This document shows, piece by piece, positions 1 through 12,840 of a stretch of DNA of 64,000 nucleotides (position 1 is the stretch's first letter; each line of letters starts with the position of its first letter). A model generated the notes under the pieces. The model ran no database searches. It had not been told where the DNA came from and was given only the letters and a program-made list of their open reading frames with translations. The DNA is taken from assembly GCA_947034885.2 (NCBI GenBank), contig OX344749.2, positions 36,158,682 through 36,222,681 on the forward strand. Direction: 5' to 3'. Origin of the DNA: Thuidium tamariscinum (taxonomy: Eukaryota > Streptophyta > Bryopsida > Hypnales > Thuidiaceae). The position numbers and the translations under genes were made by a program.

Positions 1-2467
1 AACATGTGACCGAGGAGTAGCTTGAAGGTGCAACAATTTTTGTAATATTTGACCACATTGTTAAAAAATTATTGTATGATAAAATTTTGTTTTTCATCAT
101 TTATATATACATGGAAAGCTTTTAATCATTCCATATTGATCAATGAGATGAAAGTTATCAAGAACTATAGTTTGTAGGTACTTTTGAAATCTCTACTCTG
201 AAAATTTTTTTTTTCTATTCAAACCTAGAGTTTATTCTTACAAAGATACCAAAAACAAATAGTAAAAAGCCAAGGGCATAACTCTAGAGACAAAAAACAA
301 TGAGCGACACACAAAAAATCAAACAACTTTAAATTGTACTCCCTTTGTTCCCAAATGATCTTCCTCTTGCACTTCGTGACATGCAAATTTGTTAAATTTG
401 GATTTCAATTGTTGTCTCAGGCTAGCAAAACAACTCTAAACAATTACCCCTCCCCTACATTCATGCATTCATCAATTAAAAAAAAATGAAATGACTAAAG
501 CAGTCAATCAACACTTTTCGTTTGTATTTTTTGCATCTCTTTTAGTGTTGCCCAACTGAAGGATATGAAGCTTTGGAAGGCGGCATAGAATTCTATACAT
601 GGTCTTATACCCGTATTAATTGCCTACAAAATGAAAACCTCAAACTCAAAATTTAAGTGCTCATTTGTATTCTTTGCAAATGCCTCCAAAATTCCACTTT
701 TCTATATTTTAAATTGCACTTTGAAAAGGGCCTTGAAACTTAAAGTTTCTAGGATGCAAAGAGTGCACCAAGCTTTGTTTAATATGCCAAAGAAGATTTT
801 TAAATGATATTTTTAGCCTTAAACTTGATTATTTTGTTGAATAGGAGATCATTTTGAAATGGAGGTAGTATGAAGGATTTACAAATGACTTTCTTGAAGT
901 TCCACATGATGACTCTAAAATAAATTTTGAAGCTCTTTAGTTAACTCAATTTTCAATATTTTGAAAAAAACCATAACTTTAGGGTGTAGATCTTTTATTA
1001 AATTACCACCATTGAAATTGGCATTTTTCAAATTGTATGACTACATTCTTAACAATTTAGTACTTTAAATCAATTTCTTCTTCTCTCTACTTACTATTTT
1101 TTGAAGCATGAATACAAAATTTTGTTTCTAAAATGTCATTGTTGCTTTTTTTAACATAGTAAAATTTATCAAATTTTGGAGGATATAATTTTAACTTCAA
1201 CCGGTGCTTGAGAGAATTTTTTCCCTATTGGTACAATAATCCTAAAACAAGTGAGAGTTGGCAACAAAAAAAACTCAAAAACTTGAAGAGTATTAGAACT
1301 TTAATTTCTTATATATAGACTATATTTTCTTCTATATGGAAAGACTTCATTCATACCATTTGAATAAGTAATGTGAAAGCTAGAAAGCTTCTTGTTTTGT
1401 GTTCAATCTTAACAAGTCCTTGGGAAAATAAATTGTACCAAATCCATTTTGGAATCAACTTTAACAATTAAAAAGAAAGTTATACATAGTTTAGTTTGTT
1501 TTCTATAACAATTCTACTATTTGAAGTAGCATATTTTGGTTCATCTTGAAGCTATCAACAATATAGGTTTTCCTTCTATTTCATATCTTCTTTGCTTTAG
1601 TAATTTATTGAAGAAAACAATCACAAGAAGGGTCCAAGGTAAATTTTTGTTTAAGCCATCAATTAGATTCTTGAATATTAAAGTGAATGGACAATCTATA
1701 GTACAAAAATTTGAAGTTAAGAAAAATCAAAGCTTCACAATCTAGTAAGGCTAGGAGCAAAAAAACTTGTTTTTTTACTATTTACACTTGTATCTTGTGA
1801 TCAATATAGTCAAAGTTTTTAAAATTTCTCCCGGAAATTTTTATACAAGTCTTGTGCAAGATTGTACAATTGGATATGCTATAGAATTTGGGATTAGAAG
1901 TTGGAGAGTTTTTTGAATTCCTAAATGGTGTAGGAACTAGAATCCAAAAGCTTCGTGTTATAAGTTTTGTTAAAAACAACAACAAATGAAATCATTATGA
2001 ATTTCAAAATCAAGTTTTATAGAAAAGAAACTCAAAATATCAAAATACATTACTAACATTGTTTATTATTTTGGGGGACAAACTACCCCATATTTCAATA
2101 GAGTGGATATAGTATCAATAAAGCAATATTCAATAAACTATATGCAGCTTGAGGTTAAGGACAAAGACTCATGGTTTGAAATAACTACATTGATTGATCA
2201 TATTGTAGAAGTATATATATATATACAAACTCAAGAAATTAGAAGCCTTAGAGACAGGGGTGCAAGAGCAAGCAAGAATAAAGGTATAATTTATTTTTGT
2301 CCAATCATGTACTTAAATGTCATGCTATCCAAAGTCCTACAAGCAACACAAAAAAATTTAAATAACGTGTGTAAAATTCCTATTCTACTTTTGAAATTTG
2401 TTATGTATATAATTAGCATAATGTAAGATGCAATTGTTCAAAAAATTCCATAGGTAGTATAAAAAGC
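1..2467. other. Gene-free AT-rich repeat DNA
   Basis: I see no gene. Positions 1-190 are a diverged copy of the dispersed repeat also found at 20.7-21.5 kb, with shared words such as GAGGAGTAGCTT and AATGAGATGAAAGTTAT. Positions 1,290-1,830 align in order with 39,160-39,700, sharing a word near TAGTACAAAA followed by AAGTTAAGAAAAATCAAAG. The short open frames here have no recognisable domain and the base composition of their surroundings. Confidence 0.6.
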
Positions 2468-2493
2468 TTAGTTGGGTGTAAGTATGCTAGACC
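2468..2493 (+). repeat. Left TSD (TTAG) plus left 22-bp terminal inverted repeat
   Basis: TTAG occupies 2,468-2,471 and the TIR 2,472-2,493. The core TGGGTGTAAGTA is identical to the right end in inverted orientation. After about 22 bp the similarity stops. Confidence 0.68.
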
Positions 2494-2664
2494 CCATACT
2501 TTTTTGAGTCACAAAGCCAATTTTCTAGAAAACTCGACTTTGCACTTGTGATTGTGATTACTTAGGGGTGTTTTTTTGCCAATTTTTTTTAATTTGCTAG
2601 ACTTGTTACATGTTAAGTTCATGTGCATGTTGTCCCTTTCTTGAATTACCAAGTTCAATGAGAG

Positions 2665-3075
2665 AAATTTGTACTTTTAGTATGCTCAGTAAATTGTCAC
2701 AGTACACTTTTTTGAAGGAAAGTACAAATATCTTAGAGGTGGGAAGTCAAAGTACTTCTTTTCTTCTTGCAATGAAGATAAGCAATGGCAGCGTATTCGA
2801 ATCTACCCTCACTTTTGTATTTACAGCTTTAGTTTGGCCGAAATCTTCAAAATAAGTCAGTTTTTGTTTGCAAGTTATATCTGGTGGAAAAATCCATCTT
2901 TTCCAATTAGATTGAAGATTCTAGATGTTGGCACCTAGTTCTAGAATGGCGTCTAGTGCATTAAAGAAAAAACAAAATTTTCCGTTAGTTATTTTTTGGC
3001 GCTTCTATACGTTGTTCAGATACCAAGAGTACTCTTAGTACACTTTTGTACTTTGATAGAAGGAACATTCCTTAA
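2665..3075. promoter_or_regulatory. Left subterminal GTAC-rich region, likely transposase promoter
   Basis: This stretch lies between the left TIR and the transposase gene. It contains repeated GTAC-centred words such as AGTACACTTTTTT, AAAGTACTTC and TTTTGTACTTTG. A GC-richer stretch at 3,105-3,340 with CGGCGGCGCC follows and leads into the first candidate start codon. A promoter or transposase-binding role is inferred from position and repetition only. Confidence 0.4.
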
Positions 3076-3337
3076 TTGCGCATCCTGACAAATTTGATTT
3101 GTCTTAGACGCCGGTTTGTTGTGGCGGCGCCATTGTTTTCTTCGGCCACGTCATCGTTGTCTCTCTCCTGAGTCTGGGCTGCATTTGCTGTGCACCTTCG
3201 GCTTGGTTTGTGATTCCCTATGCTGTTAGGTTGTATGGAATCAAAGTTTTCCTTGAATTTTTAGTGCTTTGAAACTTCTGTGCAATGGTCAATACTTGGT
3301 GATGTTTGCGCAAGCTGTTTGTCTTGGTTTGTGAAAG

Positions 3338-3704
3338 ATGGCGACGTCTACACAACGCCCAGCTGTCCTGGTTCAAAAACTTATTACCTCATATTTCACT
3401 GCAAGTCTTCCTATTGATTTGGGTTCTCGTTGTTTTGAGTCAATTAGTGCTTAGACTAGTGACTGGTTACATTTCAGAAACCCCAGTGTCCAAGCAAGGA
3501 AACATTAATTTCTATTTAGGCTTGTGCAACACACAGGACGAGTCCTCCAGGCGATCTCTATTCACTAGCTCAGATCCAACATCATATCCCACCACAAGTT
3601 CGGACTTCACACCTTCTTTTTCTTCCGTGAGACTTCCAACTGGGCCTTCAACTGTTAGCTGCGAATCCCTTTTGTTGAGGAAGTGACATCGGCTATTTAT
3701 GAGG
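3338..3704 (+). pseudogene. Candidate first exon of the transposase-like gene
   Basis: An ATG at 3,338 opens a frame starting MATSTQRPAVLVQKL. It runs to GAG-G at 3,704, followed by a GTGAGT donor. The frame reads like protein but is cut by four stops (TAG, TAA, TAG, TAG). The overlapping frame at 3,306-3,686 is open for 126 codons but is hydrophobic at its start and then low in complexity, so I prefer the ATG frame weakly. I could not find a splice into the next exon that keeps frame. The link to the gene downstream rests on proximity and strand. Confidence 0.3.
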
Positions 3705-4662
3705 GTGAGTTCTGTCAAATTCTCTTGAAACGATGCTCCTCAGACCTTCCTGCATGCAATGCTTACATTAGATCTTGTCATCTTCACAACTTCTGAACTA
3801 CATACTCTGGTTTATGGTAGATGACTAACGTGCGTGTGCCATTGATTGTCTGTTCTTTTGTTTAAGAATGGGTAACACTGCCAAGAGACAACGAGTACGA
3901 CATGGCATTAGTCGTCTAGGTCCAGCAGTTAGGGCCAATGTAGCTCGCTTGCAAGAAGAGCAACAGATTTTGGTAACTGAGAACGCAAGAGTAAGAAAGT
4001 CTTTGCAGAGGTCACAAGAAAGACAAAGGCAAAAAGAGGCACTTATTTTAGCTTCTGTAGCACTAGGTGTTTTGGAAGACAGTCTATCACCGAGAGACTC
4101 TAATCGAATCTCACTTCGTTTAGTGCAATATTTAGGGCAGGAGTTGAGAGGCTGTCCCGGTCCACAAAGTAGGAGAGATGTTGTGGAGAGGTTATTGCGC
4201 CACAATAGTCTTTCCCCTTTGCTGCCTGAGTACTATGCACGGCCGCAAGAAGCTAAGATCATTCACTCATTCATTGAGAGCTTCAAGAATGAATTGCAAT
4301 TAGTAAAGGTAGCAAACTCCAATGAGTTGTTAGCCATGAAGAGTGCTCTGTTGGATGCAGCAGTAAGCTTGGGAATTGATGGGGTGAGGCCATTGTCTTG
4401 TATTTTGGAAACATCAACAGAGAGTATCAATATTGCTTTGAATAGAAGGATTGAGCTCCTTGATTATGAGGAAACAGTTTTAGGGCTTCGCTTACATCGT
4501 AAGAAGAAAGGGGGACTCTCTGACTACGTCAAACAATGCATTCATGTATGGTGAAATGCCCAGACTAAGGTCTCTCCAAACAAAAAGGACGTGATCAAAC
4601 ACCGAGTAGACCGAAAGGATTGGACGGAGCCTCATCCGACGCATTATCTGTGTGATTCTCAA

Positions 4663-5334
4663 GTATGTTGGAATTTACAATTGAGGTGTTGTCTTTTTAC
4701 TTATGTTCTGGAGTCCAAATTCATGTTAGTCAAAGTAGTTTTGCTAGAATTTGCTTAGAAGAGAACAGAATGAGTTCTACAATAATTGGACCTCGTGTCC
4801 TACGAGTATTAAAAGTACATCAATAGCTCATGGCATGAGGAGTACTGTGCATGTTTAATACTGTTCATGTAGTGGTTAAGGTGTTAATATGTAGTCATGA
4901 GCACTTGGGGATCATGTTGTACAAAATGGAATTTTAGCTTGTACATATTCGACTTTAAACTCGAAGGATGACCCTGAACCTAGGTGTAGTAGGTACTCTT
5001 GTACTTTGTTTCTCTAGTTACATACCCTTTGTACATATGGCATTGTTAGTGGTCATACGAATCAAAGTACAAATGGTACTGGGATGGTTTTGTACTTTTC
5101 AATTTTCATAATAATCTACCACTGTTATGAACTTTATGTAATATAAAATGTACATATTGTATAATGTCTTCTTCGAAACCTGAAGGTGGTATTGCAGTGT
5201 GTAATACATGCATGACTCCTAGTACATTGTCATGGTACTTTTCTACAATTAGTACATTCTGTATATTTCTCACGTACAAGGTTTGCAAAAAAGGTTCTTA
5301 TTGTACATGTTTTACATGTCTTTGAGTTTTGCAG
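4663..5334 (+). other. GTAC-saturated intron of the transposase-like gene
   Basis: This intron starts GTATGT and ends TTTTGCAG. By eye it contains about 15-18 GTAC tetramers, several as paired words such as TGTACAAAATGG and AAAGTACAAATGGTACTGG. A random sequence of this AT content would carry about two. No coding sequence is seen. Confidence 0.6.
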
Positions 5335-7289
5335 ACCTCATTTTTTTTGCCCTTTAAGGAAGTCCACCCTGAATGTAGTGTGCGGCAAAGGGCATTTGAG
5401 AGGTTGAAGCCGTGGTGGGTGCGGAAACTAAAGGAGCGAAATACATGTTGTTGTATTTACCATGTTCAAACCGATTTCATGAAGATTGGATTGAGGAATC
5501 TAAGAGACAAGCTCAGAGGGCTGCATGTTAACTGTATTTGTGCTTGTATTATTTGCAAAGGCAATGAAGAGGGGGGTTGTTGTGCACATGAACACATTTT
5601 TGAGCGGATAACCTTACTGTGGAAAGCATGCGTGTGTCCGAAAGGGGAGTTTGATGTTTGGCACAAACTGGAATGCCTTATAGGAGAGTGTTCTAGTTGT
5701 GGTTTTCGTTTGCTTTTGTTTTGTCCTCTTGAATTATCTACTTCTAACACGTTTACCTTGAAGTGGAAGTGCTTTGAATACTACCAGGTGGGAGTGGATT
5801 CTCAGACCGGAAGAGCCAAAAAAAGAATTAGGGAGGCTTTCAAAGAGACACCTGCACACGAATTCCTGTCATACATGGAGAAAACCGTCACTACATTTGT
5901 CACGCACAACTTCAAGGCTCGATGGCAGAATGAGCAGTGCCAGCTGATGATGCAAAATGTGCCCGAGGGGGTTGTTGTATCCCACATTGACTATGCTGAA
6001 AATTACTCCTTTGCCATCTAAAATGAGGTGCAGAGCTTGTATTATCACAATACAAGTGTGACCATATTGGTTCACATTACGATGTGGAAAGAAGGAGACC
6101 AGACTATGAAGCAGACCTACTTTTATATTTCTAATGATAAATCCCACGACTCTGCTTTTGTTCAGCATTGCTTGATGTTGCATTGGGATTGGCTAACTGA
6201 CTCTAGATTCACTCCGGAGGAGTATTGGGTGTTCAGTGACGGCTGTAGTACATAGTTCAAGTGTGCAACAACTATGTATTTTGTGGCACGCTACCCTGGG
6301 CTCATTGGAGGTTGCAAGATGAATTGGAATTTCTTTGAATCCGCTCATGGAAAGGGAGAATGGGATGGGGCAGGTGCCGTGGTGAAAAGGGCATTGGCTG
6401 CTGAGCAGATTGAGAATCCCTTGAGGCCGTTACGGAATGCTGGTGATGTGGTGGATTTTCTGGATGAGAAATACACCGAACATGTACCCAGCTCATACAC
6501 ACGAGCTACAACTTCCCTTCTTTCTTGTGTTTTTTGGCTGATTGGAGATTCATATGTCGATCATGTTGATAATAGTATCAAATGCCAGACTCTGCCAGGC
6601 TCCAAAAGTCTTTATTCCATTTCAGGCTTTTCTATAACTAACCCTACCCTCCTTAGGACTCGTGAATTGTCATGCTTTTGTATCCCATGTATTGATGGTG
6701 ATTGGACTGAGTGTGAAAAGTCAGCACATGTGCAGGAATGGCGGGTTCAAAGGTTGCAGCCTTTCAATACTGCTGCTGTAGCTCAACAAGTCGAAAAGAT
6801 GGACAATGAAGCAAACTGGGCGTATAATGGTATTTCGGAAGAGGTTGGTGACTTGGTAGAAATTGGCGACAACTTCATGATACCTGCAGAGGAGGATAAC
6901 GAAGATGGGGTGGAATACTACATCCTCCAATGTGTGGCCAAGAAGTTTGTGTTACAAGAGTCCATAATATGTCCATGGGGGGGATTTTTGGGAGCTGGAG
7001 ACGCTGTGATTTGAGCACAATACTTCAAGAAGTACGGGCGTGGAGAGAAGACCTATGTGCTTTGTGATAGGACATTTGATGCTCATGTAGAGGCTCATCT
7101 AGTTCGGGCTTGCAAATTCCCTATGGTTCTAGCTTCTCATAGGGTGAAAGGAACTCCTGTATACAAGGTGTCTAGTGAAACACAACGGATATGTGAAGAT
7201 GCCTTACGGGAGTGGTGGGCATCAATGGTGATTAACTATGTTGCATTGTAGCATTGATCATTCAAGGAGGTCCTTAGGGCTGTGGGAAC

Positions 7290-7450
7290 TCAAAGCATAT
7301 TTAGAAGTATTAGTAGATACTTTGAGTACTATGAGAGCTTCAAGCCAGGTATGCCTTACAAGTACTCTATGTGCTACATGTACCATATGTACAAGATGCA
7401 CTATATGTACTATATGTTCTGTATATTATATGTATTGTATGAACTAATAA
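7290..7450. repeat. GTAC/TGTAC-rich 3' end of transposase gene
   Basis: The stretch is dense in TGTAC and CTATATGTACTATATG-like words just downstream of the last large transposase exon. The short open frames here arise from this simple composition. Confidence 0.4.
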
Positions 7451-7984
7451 ATAGTTGTGAGTTTTTAAACTCACTTTTAAGTGTAATATTTCTTATCTGA
7501 AGTTGTGTTATAGGTGAGAAATGAGATGTTTATTTACTAGTTGCCCTCTGATTTGGATATACCTATAGTTAATCACAAACTCATCTTAACCTACATTGAT
7601 TCGTGGTTTGGGTATTGAAGCTATGGTACATGGAAGAGCACCAGAAGCTTTTTTCCACTAATTGTATGGCTCCAAATATAAATCTCAGAGTTTTTACAAC
7701 TTTTAATTTTAAGAAAATAATCCAATGATATACTAATGAAGCACTTAACGATTGGATTAATGAGCATATTTAATATGCTTATTAATCATATTCCTACTAA
7801 TTGCACAAAAGAATGGAGAATGAATTTAGTTAAAGTGAATATATTAGATATTAAAAAAAGGACCTTTGCACTAGTACAACACCAAATATAGGAAACGAAT
7901 ACCAAAGACACCTATAAGAAACTCAAAAAGGAAAAAAAGGTGAAGGGCACAAATGCTAGTGACAACAAATTGAAACATTCAAAA

Positions 7985-8400
7985 GGGAAAAAAGTAGGGA
8001 GCTAATGAATGCCAACATCTAAGAAAACATTTACTAGACTGTTTTCTTTTTCTTTAGGTGATGAAAAAAATTGGGTGATGATGGTATGCACCCATCACTA
8101 TATAAGAAAAAATTCGAAAGAAATAAAAAATGGGAAGGTAATGAATGCCAAAACCTAAGAAAATATTCATGAGAATGTTCTCTTAAGTGATGAAAAAAAT
8201 TGGGTGATGGTATGCACCCATTACCTATATAAGAAAATTTTTGAAAGAAAAAAATGGGAAGGTAATGAATGTCAACCCCTAAGAAAACATTCACAAGAAT
8301 GTTTTCTTAGGTGGTGAAAAAAATTGGGTGATGATGGAATGCACACATCACCTAAATATGAAAACATTCAAAAAATAAATAAATAAATAGGAAGGTATGG
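7985..8400. repeat. Tandem repeat, ~125-bp unit, about three copies
   Basis: A unit containing GATGAAAAAAATTGGGTGATG, TATGCACCCAT, a TATAAGAAAA word and AAAATGGGAAGGTAATGAATG recurs near 8,058, 8,187 and 8,311, with spacings of 129 and 124 bp. The third unit is truncated. Nothing suggests coding. It sits in the spacer between the two convergent genes of the large element. Confidence 0.7.
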
Positions 8401-9250
8401 ATTGTAGACCCTATAATGAGGATTAGAAGAAATAAAGATTAATGGTGTCATCAGATTTTTTGTATAGATCATGGGAGTTGGGATGCTAAGTAGTCCCACA
8501 CTAGCTTTGCCATAATTTGTTTGCATTCCTTACTCTAGAAAGATGATCACATGTTGGGCTTGAATTTATAGAGGCAAAATAATTGACCAAGAATATACAA
8601 AGAGTTGTTTTAGAATGAATGTTTGAATGAATGTTCATCTCTAAAGGGGACATTCTTGAAGAACAAGTGGAAAGCTAAATGGTCAATCGATACAATGACA
8701 ATGACCTTTCTTTCAAAGAATGTAACTTTTGCATTCAAGAACCTTGTCTGATTACATTTACACATAAATTGAATGTAATCTTGTGCACTGTGGAACGGGG
8801 TAATGACAATATGGCCGTGGCTTTAATATTTGCACGCACAATGGACAAAACATCCTCTACAATTCACTCTAAAGTAGCAAAACTGGGAGCTAGAACTTTG
8901 TTATTGCATGACTTACTCCTCTTGTTCCATGTACAAAATTGGTCCATATACTTCAACGAACAAGAGTGTTTTACACATGAAAGAGGCTGATGAGAACATT
9001 GGTAGTCCGCAAGTGACCAGTTAAATTAGAAATCACTATTAATTCACACTAAACAAGATTGCAATAGTGATTCCTTAAAATATCAAAAAACAATACATTT
9101 TTACATAGAGTACACTTTCTATATATAGTACACACTTTGTACATATAGTAGATATTACATTTTTATATATAGTACATGTACATGGAGTACATGGAGTACA
9201 AATATCACTAAAACACTCCTACCTCTAAAAGCCTCATTGCAAAGTCCTAA
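8400..9250. other. Intergenic spacer between convergent transposon genes
   Basis: The stretch at 9,095-9,220 is GTAC-rich, with several AGTACAC, TGTACAT and GGAGTACA words, and lies just beyond the stop of the SET gene. A 103-codon frame at 8,679-8,990 on + has no recognisable domain and no gene-like context. I do not call it a gene. Confidence 0.45.
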
Positions 9251-10541
9251 TTCATTTGGTCCTACGTGGTTTAGATGGGTCTGCGAGAAATTTTCGATGT
9301 GCAGTAGCCAACAACTTGGCTACAGTCATTGAAGTGTCACCCACCTCGTCTTTGGGCAAGTTAGTGTTACACAACTTTTTCTTGCATAAGACACTGTTGC
9401 ACCTACAAGCAAAAGAAGATTGTGATGTTTCAGAGTCATTAAACGTTGTGCCATAATCCCACATCAACTCTTCTCCAACTTCAACTCTTCGATTCGTAAA
9501 GAAGGCAATATGATAGAAACGGCGGTCGATACTTCCAATTGAGACAGGCATGTCTACTAGATTCGGATCTCCACATCTGTAATGTCCAATTGCAAGGGTC
9601 AATGCATCAAAGGTATTGAACATTGAGAAACAATTTAAAGGCAAACGTTGCCCAACTCTATCGCGAGGTTCAAGAATGTAGACACATTGTTAAATTTTGA
9701 AGAGACCAAGTCTATGACCCCTAAACCACAGTTGTAATTAAAGCCATAACACCCAATAAAAAATGGACAGTCTTCCCAAAGAAGTAATTTAAAGCGAAAG
9801 AAATTAACAAAAAATGAATTGTAAATTGTACCTGTGGTTCAAAAATCTGGCCACGTTTCCAAAGCAAGTGGAATCCAAGTTCAAAGCACTATTGTCGTCC
9901 ACAATGTGCTCAGTAGCCCAGTCAACATCAAGAGCCATACTATAGGAGAGTAAGCCCTTTGCCCGCTTATTTCTATCAATAAGTTCAGCAGTAGTCAAAA
10001 TCTCACCCGTCAACTCAAAAACGAATGCACCTCTAGGTATATGCTCAGCTGCTCGAATCCCCCATCCCGTGAGGGCTTTATGAAAGACCTCTACTTGAAA
10101 CTTCATCCCCTACTGAACAACACGATTGCGACAGTCACTGCCACATGCACACTTCACATTGCACTCCTTAAGGAAAGTACGAGGAACATGACCCTTGCAC
10201 TGATCTCCACCCCTCATACATGGGGTCCCTTTCTTACAAAAATGAGGAGTACCATCGTCACCTCCCTCGATTAACTGATTTGCTAGAATGCCTCCGGGAT
10301 ATGCACCTCCACCTCCAACATGTGCTTGGCATGGACAACTACCATCCATGCAGCTGTTGGAACATTGACAGTAGTCCCCATGGTGCAGGCTCTTCGAGGT
10401 GGGAAATATCTGCGCTTGATCATAAATTAGACTACAATTCATATACTGAAAATAAGGCAAAGGCACGTCAGAGTTAGCAACTTTGATAGGAGTCCCTTCC
10501 ATCCCCTTAGACAAATCTTCAGGATCATACCAAATCTCTTC

Positions 10542-10909
10542 CTGGTTATTACCCCATCCCACAAACCAAAGTACCCACGTTATACTTCAAAAAGACAAGT
10601 AAATTGAAGTCTTAGCCAATGCTTTGGAGTACCAACTGTACTAGTTCAATTAAATCACGAACTTTGCATACATTAAAAAACCACAAGTCACTCAATAGTC
10701 TCACAAGAATTTGGAGTGACAATTTTGAATGAGGGAGGGCCCTTACAAATCTTCTCTAATAGATATAGAATATAGCTGCATACTAAGAGCTGACCAACGC
10801 AGTTCAATGGACCAAATACAAAAATAAATACAAAGCAAAAATAGACTATGCGGTTGAACTGTTTTGCAGTGGCATCTCTCCCTCGTTTCAGCGAGGAAGG
10901 GCCACCTAC
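10542..10909 (-). other. Intron between linker and SET exons
   Basis: The donor GAGAAG|GTAGGT and the acceptor AATAACCAG|GAAGAG are both in phase 0, which ties the SET exons to the upstream linker exon in one gene. A methionine at 10,562 lies in the intron and opens the same frame. A shorter SET-only protein is therefore possible if the intron is retained. Confidence 0.5.
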
Positions 10910-12225
10910 CTTCTCACCCCTTCTCTTTTTTCCTTTAGCCTTGTTAACTGCTGCTGCATCCACCTCTTTAGCAACACGTGCTCTGGTCCGAACACTGCTC
11001 TCCGGAGCAACAACTGCACTATCACTAACACCAACAGCAAGCTGGGGTAAGTCTTTAAAAGTTCTCTTATCCACAGAGTACAGATTCTCAGGGGCGGACA
11101 TATTTTCCACCTCCTCATCATCCGACAATGTTAGACCTCTCAGCCTCTTGGCCTTCACCTTGAATGGCGACCTTGCTGGATGGGGAACAACCGCAATTTC
11201 TTCCATCTGCATGGCCACACCTTCTGCTTGCACAGCCACAACTCCCGCCTCTAATGCCACTGCTGTGCTCTCCACCACCTTTGACTTTGGAGACGTTGGA
11301 ACCAGGGCCTTACCTGTAGTTGCTTCAGCTTGTACTTCTGTTGTTCCATCGTACACACCCTTTACCCCAGCCTCCAACTCTTATAGCATAGGATCCGCAC
11401 CCCTCTCACAACCCTCCACCACTTTGGCCACATCCTGTACCACGTGGTTATCCTCCAAACCTTTTGCAGTACCCTCCATGTCGGCGACATTGCTCCCAAC
11501 ATCCATCTCTCTTCCTCGTTGCCCCACCAAGCATTGTGAATCCGGTTTGGGTACCACCGGGCTTGCAACTTTGGGCTCCGACGTCTTCTCAGGCACCAGT
11601 CCCTCTTCTGTCACAGAAAGACCTGAATTTAGCCGAGGACGCAACTTAACATAAAACATAACGCCAGCAGGGTCGCTATCCTCAGAAGTCAACCCAAATT
11701 CTGAGGACTTGGCCACCTCACCTTGTGCGACTTCTGGTATCGGACCCTCCTGGCCTTGCCTCTCTAAGTTCTTGGGACCCAAATCTACCGATTTGATGAT
11801 GTCCCCACTCCCTTGTGCGGCAATTTCCGGCTCACCGTCTCCTTCTTCCTTGGTAGATGAAAGGCTGGTGCCTGAGGATGAACACAAAGCAGGCACCGTG
11901 GTGTCTACTTCGTCATCTGATGAAGATGAGTCTGAATCTAGAAGAGTTTCAGAGGCGTGGCCACTCTTACCATCATCTAAGCACTCCATGACACACACCT
12001 CAGTTGAGCGTTGCGGCTCCTCTTGTTCAAGAAACTGAGGACTGCTCTACTTCCGGATCTCAGCAGGTCCTTCCCCTAAACCGTCAACATCCCTTTCCGA
12101 GCAGGTCCTTTGACTTGTCTCTCCCTCGGCTAGACAAAGTGGTTCAGTATACACTGATGCATGAGGGACAAATTCTAAAGAGAAGTCTGTCATAACGCTC
12201 AAAAGATTAGTGACTGGCGTAGCAT

Positions 12226-12840
12226 CTTACAGAAAGGAGAAGTACATAATGTACCCCTGATACAAAAAGCCTCATTACAAAAAGTACAAAAACACAAATG
12301 AAGGGAGAAATGGTTGTACTAAGAATACAAATGTACAAAGAACACAATGGATTAAGCAAAAAGAATGTACAAAAAATCCAAATGTACTCCTCAAATAAGT
12401 ATTCCATGAACCCAAATGTACTTAGGATACTAGGTATTAAAATATCAATGTACTAAATATACTAGCTAACTGATAATACAAAATGCACAACTAGTACAAA
12501 CAGTTCTATAGGATGTCTTTCGAATGGAGCTCATAGTTCAATAGTACTAGGTTGGGGTACCCAGAAGTATTGTATGTACTCAGATACCAATTGTTCAGTA
12601 CTACTTTGTTCATAGTACCTTAGAAATGAAGCGCAAAAAAAAGAGAAATACCTGTTGTAGGTCCTCCTAGTACATTCTTGTCCGTGGACCCTGTTGTCAG
12701 TACCATTCCAATGTCAAGAGATAAGTACAAAAATAGACAATTTGAGGAAGCAAGTACTTGAAGACACCCTCATATACAATAAGCACATGAGCATACAATT
12801 CAAATTACAAGAGACAACATGAATTCAAATGTGAACTTAC
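12226..12840 (-). other. GTAC-saturated intron of the RING/SET gene
   Basis: The donor ATTG|GTAAGT and the acceptor TTCTGTAAG|AT join in phase 1 (codon G|AT). About 17 GTAC tetramers lie in this 615-bp interval, for example AATGTACTTAGG and CAGTACTACTTTG. This is the same anomaly as in the transposase intron. Confidence 0.5.

Larger units (their letters stand above)
3868..7524 (+). pseudogene. Cys-rich DDE/D-type transposase-like gene
   Basis: Two large exons are visible, 3,868-4,662 and 5,335-7,348, joined in phase 0 over an intron with GTATGT and TTTTGCAG ends. A tiny last exon at 7,514-7,524 would add a stop, for about 940 codons in all. The N-terminal third is charged and helical. The middle has a cysteine/histidine-rich block with TCCCIYH, CICACIICKG and CCAHEH, probably metal-binding. 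Three conserved-looking acidic blocks follow: SHIDYAENYSF (about 5,980), FSDGCST (about 6,240) and FESAHGKGEWDGAGAVVKR (about 6,330-6,390). I read these as a possible DDE/D catalytic triad. From memory, similar RRLKP/TCCC-YH and DGC-QFK/HGKG-DG proteins occur in animals as well as plants. Stops interrupt the frame at 4,552 (TGA), 6,019 (TAA), 6,253 (TAG), 7,012 (TGA), 7,249 (TAG) and 7,255 (TGA), with no frameshift seen. Identity as the element's transposase is inferred. Confidence 0.6.

Noticed and set aside
3306-3686. 126-codon plus-strand frame before the transposase gene
   Set aside because: It overlaps a competing ATG frame, starts with an unlikely hydrophobic stretch and lacks a recognised domain. 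I kept only a weak candidate exon here.
8679-8990. 103-codon plus-strand frame
   Set aside because: No domain, no splice partners, and AT-rich spacer composition between two convergent genes.
10848-11654. 268-codon plus-strand frame
   Set aside because: It is the antisense shadow of the Ser/Glu-rich linker exon of the RING/SET gene, whose splice phases fit on the minus strand.
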